NCBI GenBank assembly: GCA_018135685.1
Contig: JAENPR010000385.1
Coordinates: 434,001-498,000, forward strand
DNA from: Themeda triandra
Taxonomy: Eukaryota > Streptophyta > Magnoliopsida > Poales > Poaceae
DNA: 64,000 nt
Reading direction: 5' to 3'
Shown: positions 24,701-35,500 of the stretch, piece by piece
How positions within the stretch are numbered: position 1 is the stretch's first letter
Layout: each line of letters starts with the position of its first letter
The notes under the pieces: generated by a model
What the model saw: only the letters and a program-made list of their open reading frames with translations
Database searches by the model: none
Told to the model about the DNA's origin: nothing
Made by a program: the position numbers and the translations under genes

Positions 24701-25855
24701 CCAATCGGGCGGCGCGAAGGGTCCAAGGGTCCACGCGTCCTCTGGCGGACGGCACGGATCGACGGGAGAGCGGCGCTCAAGCTCGCTCCACGAGCACGAC
24801 CAAGCGGCGGCGATTTCGCCGGAGGGGAAGAAGAAGAGGAGGCCGACCGGCCCTCACCTTCCTCTTACGGCCAAGTCGAGGCGACGCCCTGTGCGCGCGA
24901 GCAGAGAGCTCCGCGACGGCGCGGCGACAACGACGGCGCGATGCTCCACTAGGTCGGGGCGGCGGCCATGGCGGAACGAGATGGCGGCGCAAGGTGGTGG
25001 CTGCAGGGCGGAGAACGAGAGAGGGAGAGCGAGATGGAAGGGGGCGAGGATGAGAATGACGATGACGAAGGCGACGACGGGCGCGAGGCCGGGGTACACC
25101 CCCTCGCGAGGGCGGTGGCGCGCTCGGGACGGCGACACGCGCCCGGGCCTGTCGACGCCGGGAGGCCGGCGCTCTGCTTGTCGGTGGGGATACCGACAGG
25201 TGGGGCCCGGTCTCAGATTTTTTTTTTATTTTTAAAAATCGAATTAAGCCCTGTTATTCCCCCTCTTATAACTCCCAAAATAGGCCGAATTTGGAAAAAC
25301 TCCCAACATAGAAAATGATCCTCTCAAGGAGTAGATCACTTCATCTTTAGAAAGTTTTGTCAAATTCCCAACCATTTTTGAAATAGAAATTTCCAAATTA
25401 AATCACTTATAAAATCTTGTAAAAAGAAAATCAGCCCCTATGCTGATCTTGAACCCCTTAAATATATTACTTAGACCCATTTTCAAGCAAAGTGATCATT
25501 AGGAGTTTTAATCCTCATGAAAAACTTTATCTAACACCTTTAGACCCCGAAAGCATTTGGAGTTTCCGGGAAACACTTTCTGACGACTCTAGACAGGAAC
25601 TCCAAAACAAGCTAAGTCTAAAAGCATAATTAAATTGCCTAGGATCATGAACATGACCCCTAATCAAGTTTAAGTCATCCTCAAGTCTAAGTAAATTTAG
25701 TGAGCATCACATCAAGCATTTGTCATTAGCAACCATTTGCACAAAAACTAAATTAATCAAGCAATTTGAATAATGAATGCAAATGCCCATGATGAAATGC
25801 AAAGCGAAAGTGCATTGGGATTTTTGGAAAGTACTCAAAAATCCCAGATGTGACA
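21800..25855 (-). repeat. G1 3' LTR
   Basis: The 4,056-bp direct repeat of 32592-36647. It contains a GC-rich block (24400-25210) whose long frames on both strands are repeated in the other LTR and show no known domain. The pol frame runs into it as far as 25753. Confidence 0.95.
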
Positions 25856-28800
25856 GCCTTTCCCCCTTTAAGAAATCTCGTCCCGAGATTTGAGTGGACT
25901 AACCATTCCTTATGGAAATCAGGATAAACTTCTTCCAGATATGCTTCGGTTTCCCAAGTAGCCTCACGGTCATCATGGTGACTCCATATTACTTTGTAGG
26001 TCTTCACCACACGGCCGCGAGTCACTCGCTCTTTCTCATCTGCAATTCTAACTGGCTGCTCATCATATGACAGATCAGATCTAACCTCAACTTCTTTAGC
26101 CTTGAGTTGTTCAGTCGATACCCGCAGACACTTTTTAAGTTGTGACACATGAAACACAGGAAATATTGATTCCATTTCCACTGGCAATGCTAGTTTGTAG
26201 GCCACTGGTCCCATCTGCTCTATGATTTCATATGGGCCAACGAACCTAGGTGCCAGCTTACGCTTGACCCCAAATCGTCGTACTTTCCTCATAGGTGACA
26301 CTTTCAGGTAAACTCTATCTCCAACCTCAAATGTCAATGGCCTTCGCCTCTTATCTGCATAGCTTTTGTGTCTAGACTGAGCTACTGCAATATGTTGCTG
26401 AATAATTTTCACCTTCTCAGCTGCATCTTTGACAAAATCTACCCCATAAAAAGTCTTTTCTCCAGCTTCAACCCAACTCAACGGAGTTCTGCATCTTCTG
26501 CCATACAAAGCCTCAAATGGTGACATGCGGATGCTCTCTTGATAACTGTTATTATAATAGAATTCTGCCAATGGTATCCACTTCTCCCATGAACCCTTTG
26601 CTGACAACACACATGCCCTTAATAGATCCTCTAGGATTTGGTTAACTCTCTCGGTTTGCCCTGAGGTTTGTGGATGATAAGCTGTACTATGTATCAGCTT
26701 TGTATCCAATGCCTGCTGCATTCGCTCCCAAAAATGAGCCATAAACTAGGGTCCTCTATCAGATGTAATTGTTTTTGGAACTCCATGCAACCTTACTACC
26801 TCCTTCACATATATATCAGCATACTGTGAAGCCCTCAACCCTGTATAAACAGGTATGAAATGTGCTGATTTGGTAAGCTTATCTACAATAACCCATATTG
26901 AGTCATGACCTTGTTGTGTCGTAGGTAAGCCTGTAATGAAATCCATACTGATTTCTTCCCATTTCCACTCTAGAATTGATGATGGCTCAAGCAATCCGGC
27001 TGGCTTCAAGTGTATTGCCTTCACTCCGCAGCAAGTATCACACTCTGCTACATACTTGGCAACATCTTCTTTGATATGTTTCCACCAGAATTGCTTTTTC
27101 AAATCATGATACATCTTACTAGTACCAGGATGAATGGCTAACTTGGTCATGTGAGCCTCATCCAAGATCCTCTTTTTAAGCTCCGAATCGTCAGGTACTA
27201 CTATTCTGCCATTGAAACGCACTATTCCACGATGATCTACCGTGAAATTCTTGGACTTCTTGACTTTTCCCCTCACTAAATGTCTCTTGGTAATTCTAAT
27301 TTCCTTGTCAAGCTTCTGACCATCAATAATGTCAGACTCAAGCTGACAACTCAACTGAATATTCATCAACACTATAGGATGCATCAAGTCAAACCTTTCT
27401 TCCTCGACCACTTGCATTGCTTGGCAATGTGGTTTTCTGCTTAAAGCATCAGCTACCACATTGGCCTTGCCAGGATGATAATGTACTTGCAAGTTGTAGT
27501 CCTTAATCAACTCCAGCCATCTTATCTGCCTCATGTTCAACTCGGGTTGAGTGAATATATACTTCAAACTCTTGTGATCCGTGTACAGATTACACAAATT
27601 CCCCAGTAAATAGTGTCTCCAAATCTTCAATGCATGAACCACTGCAGCAAGTTCTAGATCATGAGTAGGGTAATTCACTTCATGCTTCTTCAACTGTCGA
27701 GATGCATAGGCGATTGGTCTACCTTCTTGCATCAACACACACCCTAATCCTGTCTTCGAAGCATCACAATAAACATCAAACGGCTTCTCAATGTCTGGCT
27801 GTGCTAACAAAGGTGCGGAGGTCAACAGTTCCCGCAGAGTACGGAAAGCTGTCTCACACTCCTCCGTCCATTCAAACTTTTTCTCCTTCTGCAGCAAACA
27901 AGTCATTGGCTTGGCAATCTTGGAGAATCCTGGGATGAACCGACGATAATATCCGGCTAACCCCAAGAAGCTTCTTACTTCACGCACAGACGTTGGAGCT
28001 TTCCACTCCATCACCTCCTGAACCTTGCTAGGATCCACTGAAATACCATTTTCGGACAGAATATGACCGAGAAATGGGACTTCCTTCAACCAGAATTGAC
28101 ACTTACTAAACTTGGCATATAACTTGTGTTTTCTTAACCTTTCCAAAACTATCCTCAAATGTTTGGCATGATCTTCCTCATTCTCTGAATAGATCAATAT
28201 GTCATCGATGAACACTACCACAAACTGATCCAGTTCTGGCATAAAGACCGAATTCATTAGATACATAAAGTATGCAGGAGCATTGGCTAGCCCAAATGAC
28301 ATAACCAAATACTCGAACAACCCGTATCTGGTAGAAAAGGCGGTCTTTGGCACATCCTCAGCTCTAACCTTGATTTGATGGTACCCTGACCTCAAGTCTA
28401 TCTTAGAAAACACTTTAGCTTTGGATAACTGATCAAACAAGATGTCAATACGGGGTAAGGGATACTTATTTTTCACTGTTACTGCATTCAGCGGCCGATA
28501 GTCTACACACATTCTGAGAGTCTGATCTTTCTTTTTCACAAACAACACTGGTGACCCCCATTCTGATGTGCTAGGCTGAATAAAACCCTTGTCCAACAAC
28601 TCTTTCAACTGCTTTTTCAACTCCCTTAATTCATTGGGTGGCATCCTATACGGTCTCCTTGAAATAGGTGCTGTACCAGGCAACAATTCGATGCCAAACT
28701 CAACATCCCTGCTGGGTGGGAGTCCCGGGAGATCTTCAGGAAAGACATCCAGAAACTCACACACAACCAGAATCTCGGGTAATGGAATAGCTTGAATTGC

Positions 28801-29334
28801 ATGCATAGTATCTTCCATTTTGATCTTATGGGGCAAAGGAATTTGGAAAGTTCCCTCCCCTAATGGGTTTCTGATAGATATCATTCTATTATTGGTGTCT
28901 AATACTGCTCCCCAAAAACTCATCCAACTCATTCCCACTATTATATCTACCTCAAGTCCAGGAAGAACTATCAAGTTCAACCGGAATCTCCATTGACCTA
29001 AATCCAAGGCCACAGCCTGAACCATTCTCCTCGTATTAATGTCAGCCCCAGCTGAGCTAATACGGAACTCTATACCCAACTCAGTGATATTCCAATTGTG
29101 CTTTAGTGCAAATGCCTCACTGACAAATGAATGCGATGATCCAGAATCAAACAAAACAACTGTGGGAGTTTGGTTGGCGAAAAACATACCCGCTGTCACC
29201 GGTTCTCCTTTGACGATATCCTCCAAAGTAGTGTGGTGCACTCGAGCCTGCTGCTGCTGCTTCTGCTGCTTCCTAGGATTCAGGAACTCCTTCGAGAAGT
29301 GACCATGCTGACCACAGTTGTAACACGGCCCCAT
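25753..29334 (-). pseudogene. G1 pol: protease, reverse transcriptase, RNase H, integrase and chromodomain-like tail
   Basis: One frame with a single TAG. Counted from 29334: zinc knuckle CYNCGQHGHFSKEF at 4-17 (last Cys replaced by Phe), protease DSGSSHSF near 63, reverse transcriptase with LPRIDILFDQL and FIDDIL near 375, RNase H DASKTGLG, integrase HHCC zinc region (HPGTSKMYHDL, CDTCC), then the catalytic residues in ISMDFITGLP, SDRGP and QTERVN. TAG at 26748-26746 directly follows SDRGP, where the family has Gln. The frame then gives AHFWERMQQALDTKLIHSTA and ends in a chromodomain-like segment (YKVIWSHHDDREATWE). There is no stop before the polypurine tract; reading continues into the LTR and ends at 25753. 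Confidence 0.9.
25856..25870 (-). promoter_or_regulatory. G1 polypurine tract
   Basis: The - strand reads TAAAGGGGGAAAGGC immediately before the 3' LTR (TGTCACATC). This is the plus-strand primer of reverse transcription. The hairpin AAATCTCGGGACGAGATTT (25872-25890) lies directly upstream. Confidence 0.85.
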
Positions 29335-30395
29335 TGGTCCAGCCTTTGCTCCAACATTGCTGTTCTGGCCTGCCTTCCCCTGAGGTACAGGTGTCCTAAA
29401 CGCCTGAGGACGCTTGTACTGGTTCTGCCCCTGATTGCCTTTCTTCTGCTGAGAACGAAACTTGGAGTTGGGAGGACGATATGGAGAACGAAAGTTCTAA
29501 AACCTCCCCTGAGATGGACCACCCTCAAAGGTCCTCTTGTTGTGGCCCTTAGCTGCCGTATGGATGTTGTTCTGGTTCTCTTGAGTCAGGCAGTCATAGT
29601 AAAAGTCATTGAAATTGACACGGGCAGAAGTACCCATTGTCTTCATTAGCTTAGAACTCAGGCCTCTCTTGAAACTTGCAATCTTGGCTTCCTCTGTACT
29701 CACAAACTCTGGAGCATAGCGAGACAAAGTCATGAAGGTGTGGTAATACTCCTTTACAGAACGGTTACCCATGGTCAGTGACATGAACTCTTGCTTCTTC
29801 ATTGCCATCATAGATGCAGGAACATAATGTGCACGATATGCCCTGGAGAACATATCCCAAGTGATCTTCTGATTGGCAGGATAGGTGGTACGATGCTGTC
29901 CCCACCATATTCCAGCTGAACCCTCAAGCAAGTGTGCGGCATACTCCACCTTGAGTCCTTCTGTCAGGCGAAGCAAACGGAACCTCTGTTCAATGGTATA
30001 CAGCCATTCCTCAGCCTCCATCGGATTGATAGCTTCCTTGAACACTGGCGGCTTGGTATCCATGAAGTCCTTGAAGGTACTGAACTGATTCACTTCTGGA
30101 CCAACACGAACATTGCGGTTGTTGGATTGCCTTCAAAATTCTGACGCAGCAAGTCTTCAATATTGCGCTGACTTCCCAGGAATTGCGCAAACAACTACTC
30201 AGGTGTGAGTGGAGGAGGAGGTGGTGCACCATGTGCAACACTGTCCTCGGCCCCACGGCCTCCACCACCACTCCCACTACCACTCGCATTCTGGGCAGCT
30301 GCTGCACTCCGAGTATCCACCATCTGCAGTATTTCAGCAAGCATGGTCATTAGGAGTTGGATTTCTGGTGGTAAATAAATGTAGAATTGTGCCAT
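29335..30395 (-). pseudogene. G1 gag polyprotein (broken)
   Basis: Capsid protein gene. From about 30395 (a further Met at 30323, MVDTRS) the frame has a Gly/Ser-rich stretch and LTPE, then TAG at 30197-30195. It continues LFAQFLGSQRNIEDLLRQNF and shifts frame near 30130. The core is in 30093-29497: EEWLYTIEQRFRLL, AAHLLEGSAGIWW, FSRAYRAHYVP, KKQEFMSLTMGNRSVKEYY, as in the Retrotrans_gag family. A second TAG at 29499-29497 separates it from a Gln/Arg-rich linker and the zinc knuckle, which stay in the same frame as pol. The exact start is uncertain. Confidence 0.8.
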
Positions 30396-30658
30396 GCGAA
30401 GTTTATTAGAGAGAATAAATTCAAGCAATTTATTCGCACAGCACACAACATTATATCTTTCCACGATCACAACATCACTAATAAGATTACTCGAGAGTTA
30501 ATACATAACATACACAACCAAAATGCCAGTATTGCCAACTGGACTTTCATAGCGTATCTCATATCGCTATTACAAGTCTACCGATCAACCCATCTCACAT
30601 ATCTTACATGACACTAGCAAACCAAAAGCACTATCATACTAGCAAACCAACCACTAGC

Positions 30659-31696
30659 CTACTCCTCGTCAGCCACACGTAGACCACTAACAGCCTCGTC
30701 GGTGCCCTCCGCACGAGGTGCGTGCCACTGGCCGTACTGCCTCAGGTACACCTCCTCTCGCAGACGGTCGTTGTACTCCTCGAGGTGGTCTAACTCCCTG
30801 TGCAACTGGCGCTTGCTCTCACGCAGCCCTCGCACATGGTCCCAAGCGGCGGTCCTGTCGTCCACCACTTTCCCCAGCGTGCCCTCTGTGTACTCCAAGC
30901 TAGCTGTCAACTATGCAACCCTCTGCTGAAGCTGCTCCACCTGCTCTGCCAACACTGCACTGCCCCTCAAAGCCTCTGCCTTGGCCTCTGTCTTAGCTGC
31001 TAAGTCCTCACTGAGCTTCTTCACCTGCTCCTCAAACTGAGCCTTCTGCTGACGCTCATGGTGGATCTTATCCCACAGCAAGTTGCGCCCGTGGAGGTGC
31101 ACAGTCTCTAGTGCATCATACGCCTGCATCACGGCGAACATCGCACCAGCAGTGTGCGAACCACCCTCCTCAGCCTCCCGAGGTCCTGTCACAAGTGCAG
31201 TCCCCTCCTCCTGACTCCACACCGCGTAGGTAGGGTCTACAGAGGGAAAAGCACCTGGCAAGATCTCTGCAAGCTGATCAGGCACCTCGCCCACCAGCGT
31301 ATCCAACAGGTGGTAGGTGGCTACCTGTGCTGCACACCACGACGTCTTGCCCTCTCCACAAACTCTCCAACCAATCCAGTGCGGGTCATCATCCTACTGA
31401 GGAACCACAAGCGACACAGTGGCATACCCACGCCTCACTATCATATCTCGATCCCAAAAGTAGAGAGGCGGGTTGTGCTCGGGGTAGCCAGCACTGTTGA
31501 GAATCCTCCAGAGAAGGGTAGGCGTACCAAACTTCTCCAGGAAGGTGCTGTACTCCCTGTCCACACGAGTGGGTAACGGCGGCATAGCAGGAGCTGGGAC
31601 AACCACAGGTGGCTCTGCCACAGGTGGCGCCTGCCTGGGGTGTCCAGGTGCTGCACCTCCCACACTCTTGCGGGCTGTCTGCTTGGTCCTCGGCAT
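30659..31696 (-). pseudogene. Extra sense-strand reading frame of G1 with a histone H3-like N-terminus and C-terminal coiled coil
   Basis: 346 codons in one frame, interrupted by two TAG codons (31396-31394 and 30913-30911). It begins MPRTKQTARKSVGG. Residues RTKQTARKS are identical to histone H3 positions 2-10, with GG and AP also matching 12-13 and 15-16; H3K14 is replaced by Ala. Met before Pro is normally removed, which would expose the tail. Next come a Pro/Ala-rich linker (about 25-45), a putative globular part (REYSTFLEKFGTP, PLYFWDRDMIVRRGYA, DPHWIGWRV, WCAAQVATYHLLDTL) and, from about 205 to 310, a charged heptad-rich coiled coil (KAQFEEQVKKLSEDLAAKTE; LHRELDHLEEYNDRLREEV). It lies between the primer site and gag. 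I know no family for the body. A link to chromatin is an inference from the N-terminus and from the chromodomain of the same element. Confidence 0.7.
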
Positions 31697-31711
31697 CTGA
31701 AATAGTGACAT

Positions 31712-32577
31712 ATCCTGATAAGCACAATTATATAATTATAAATTATATAATTGCCTCATAATCATGGTATACTCAATTCTTTTAAGGGGAAAAAGCTAAT
31801 TTTTAACATGATGGTATGGCAAATATGCACAAAATTTTATTACGTCCTCACCAATTTATTACTTATATAAATATAGTGATAACAAATAATCGTTCTAAAT
31901 GGTGGCACAAAACGCACTCTCATTCACGAAATTAGGATGATCTACACGTTTCGCGTGATTAGCGTACCTGCAGAAAATTTCATTTCAGCCCAACCCCATG
32001 AATGCAAGCGACGTCCAAAAATCGGCACCTTAAGAATAAGGTCAAATCTCCGACCTATATCTAGTCCTATTCAACACCCTTCTCCACACAGGTATATCCC
32101 AATATCCCTGCGTGTAGGTGCATGCTACTCCCAAAAATCATCGCCAGAAGACGATTCCAACATGGGGTACTCTCTCATAATCATGTGTAAAACATGAAGA
32201 TGATCAAGCACCATTAAGCACTCCCCTAGACTGGCAGTGTATCCAGTCATGCTCTCACAACTCTCCTTACCTTGGGCGTAGAGGCAAAAATTGATCCATA
32301 CACAACCATTCAAGTGAATGGCTCTCATACAAAACCGTCGTGTATGAGTGCGACCATGAAAATATGATGCAATTTTTCCCCCCAAGTCAGTCCCTAGCTA
32401 AGCCACCTGAATAGTCCTTATACGGGCATAACGGACGGCCGGACATTGGCACACTCTAGGATTCAAGACTATATTATTCTACTCCTATCCTTTTGTAAGT
32501 GGCTACGAGTTTTAACTCACTTTTATTTCCAAGACATTTGTTTTTATTACGTGATGCATGACGTCACGTTGAACCAT
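31712..32577 (-). other. G1 leader between primer site and the extra reading frame
   Basis: About 0.87 kb without a long frame. It is probably the 5' untranslated leader with packaging signals. Nothing specific was recognised. Confidence 0.5.
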
Positions 32578-32589
32578 GCTCCGATGCCA
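32578..32589 (-). promoter_or_regulatory. G1 primer binding site (initiator tRNA-Met type, two mismatches)
   Basis: The - strand reads TGGCATCGGAGC two bases after the 5' LTR. The usual plant site is TGGTATCAGAGC, so two positions differ. Location and match make it the minus-strand primer site. Confidence 0.75.
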
Positions 32590-32591
32590 GC

Positions 32592-35500
32592 TGTCACAGA
32601 CCCGACCAATTTACATAAGCATAAGTATGAATATCAACGCCAAGGCGTCGAAGAACACACTTAAGCCCATGTAAACCCGGCAGTCATCCAAAATCCCGAA
32701 GGATTTTAAACCTTTTCCGTTAAGCCAGGAATTGTAATAAGTTCAACATTCATCATACATCACACAGATTCACAAATATATTACATCGGAGTATATAGTA
32801 CCATTATTACAAACCATGGTGAAATAAGTTACGGAAGTCACATATTTAAGTCTTACAAACACTAGAGTTATTACAGTGCCTTGTCCATGAACATGTCCAA
32901 CCAAAAGCAGCATAAGGGAAGATAGATAAACGACTGTGCCCACAGTTTAGTCATCACCCAAAGCTGGGTAGTAGCAGGTCTCGCAATATCCATAAAACAT
33001 CTCCCCATCTGCAACAACATGGGAATAAAACCCTGAGTACGTGGGGTACTCAGCTAGACTTACCCGTCTAAAACAAGAAAATAAGGACTCTTATAAGCAT
33101 ATGCAAGGCCATATAGTGGTTTGGCTGACCCTTTCTTGCATAAAAGACTTGAGCTTATATTATCTTTATTAAGTGATCTATACTAGCTTATCCACTTAAA
33201 GTAATCCCTGCACATACTACGTTTTGCACCTGATCTACAACAACATCAAGTAGAAGTATAAAAGCAATCATCCTTTCACATGGTTGACCATAAACAATAT
33301 CCATAATCCATCCAGGCATCATAACCCCCTTACCAATTTTCCCGTTTATTGCCCTGTACTGCATGTACTCACATCAAGTTGTCCACTATCCAAGAACGAT
33401 GGCGATTATAATCGATTCCTACTCAGCTGAGGGTAAATTTCTCACACAAACCACACAACCCCCGTCGGAGTTGATTAGGTCACTGTTCTACTATTCGGAC
33501 CCGGGATTCAATAAATACGGTTGCCCCGGGCTAGCCCGGTTACCAAGTCTCTCCGGTGCGACCGGCCCTTTGGAATTATAAACCGCGCCTGTGGGCAACA
33601 CACTCAACTCTATTGAAAACCCAATCCAAATAGAACTACTAAGCTTCGGGGTTCCCATATCAACCACCTAAATGTGAGAAGCTATTCAATCTTGATTGAG
33701 GGTTGGAACAATACAGTGTTCTGCATATTTCCCGTTTGGGTATGTGCCAGATTTCCCATTCGATCCAACCATATCATGTGAAGGTTATTCCTAACCTGGC
33801 GGATGATTCACCAATCAACCGACTTCTACCGTTTAGTTATACCAGGCTAAGCAATAACGTCCTACACTTAATCAGGGTTGTGTATAAAGTAGTCAAGGTA
33901 GGTAATGCATCAAAGGTATCATTCAACGCCTATAACTTAATGCAACATAAACAATAAGATGACACAAGTGTTTTGGCAAACCATAGGAGAAATGCTCCGG
34001 GGCTTGCCTTTCTCAAAAGAGCTGGGGTAGTGGTTCGGGCACTCCGGAAGTTCAGCGTCCGAATCCTCCCCGACTGCTACTTGCTCCTCCGACTCCTGCT
34101 GGGGTTCCACGTCCTGCTCCGCGGTTACCAGCTGCTGGGCGTTGTTTAGCGATCCTGTCATGATGCAATGCGTGATTGAGTAACTCATATCGAATTACTT
34201 ACTATATGTCGATGATCGATGCATGTGCATAACATAAGTTAATCATAACAAGACAACACGACTATCCAAGACGACATGGACGAACCAAGGCGCAACCAAG
34301 TTACGCTATGGCGCGAATAGACTTCGCCCATGGTCGCTAACCCTCAACCACATGACCAAAGCAAACCATGTTAATGACCAAGACCTGATCCTAACATGAC
34401 CATTGATCAAGTATCACATCCCATTCACTACATTTGGAATGAACATCATGATCAAGACATATAAACAAGCATAATTAACCCCTAATTATGACATAGGTTA
34501 CAACAGCAACCCATATTTCGACATGTCCTAAAATCCTGGAAAAATTACAGTAGCAACACCAAGTTGATCATAGCCTACTGTCCAAATTTCACCTCATTTG
34601 GACCTATGATCAAGGCTACACAAAAATCACAAGTTGGCAACCATTCATGGTCAAATAATGAACCAAAAATAGATTGCATTATGAAACATGTCAAAAGCCA
34701 AATCAGGATTCACCCGTAACTTCACATGAGTGAAGAACCATCACACAAAATTTACCAAAGTCTAATTCCTCATGAATCAAGCCCTATAAATTTATTTGCT
34801 AGCACACTACTCTAGCACCTCCTAAAGCAACACTAATTCTCATAACAGAACATGAGCATGTTAACACATCATCACAAAGTGTTCTAAATAAGATGATTTT
34901 AGAAACCAGAATCACCATTTTTGGATCAACCAATAATTAGCTATGATTTTCCAAAGAAAAAGTCTAAAACCCTTTTTACCCAAACTTAAAATACTTTGTA
35001 CAGCAAAGTTTCCCCAAAAATTCCCAAATTATTCCACAGCATAAAGCTCATCAAAATATGAATTTAGGAACTTGAATCATTTGATTTGGACTTGTACAAC
35101 TCGAGTTACAAAATTCACAAGGTACATCATGAATTCCCAACCCAAAATGCTATGGGTACCCCGGATTCGTTTCCCACTGTCTCATGCCAAACTGCTAGGC
35201 GCACCCGAGCGTGTACCCAGCCTGTTCACTGTCCAGTCCAGTCAGCCACAGGACCCGCGGGTGGGGCCCATCTGCCAGCGAGCCAGAGGCAGGGGAGGTC
35301 CCCCGCCGGCGGCGAACTCGCCGGTGGTGAGGCCTCCGGCCTCGGCGTCTGCGCCAGGGCCTTCCCCAGGCCCCGGCGGCTCCGATGGCACCCAAGGGGC
35401 AACGGCGGCTCACCGGAGCACCCTCGCCGGCGGCCGAAGCGCACGGCGGAGGCGCTGCGACGGCGGCTTCACAGCCCTGCCTCCCCGGCGGCCAATCGGG

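Noticed and set aside
24281..25235. Long GC-rich frames (up to 252 aa) on both strands of the left G1 LTR, repeated at 35072-36110
   Set aside because: They lie inside LTRs, occur in overlapping frames on both strands, have low-complexity Arg/Gly/Ala content and no domain. Duplication is explained by the LTR pair.
31654..31696. Real histone H3 gene fragment
   Set aside because: Similarity ends after about 16 residues and the downstream protein is unrelated to the histone fold. The start is in frame with a long element-specific protein, so mimicry or exon capture fits better than an H3 gene.
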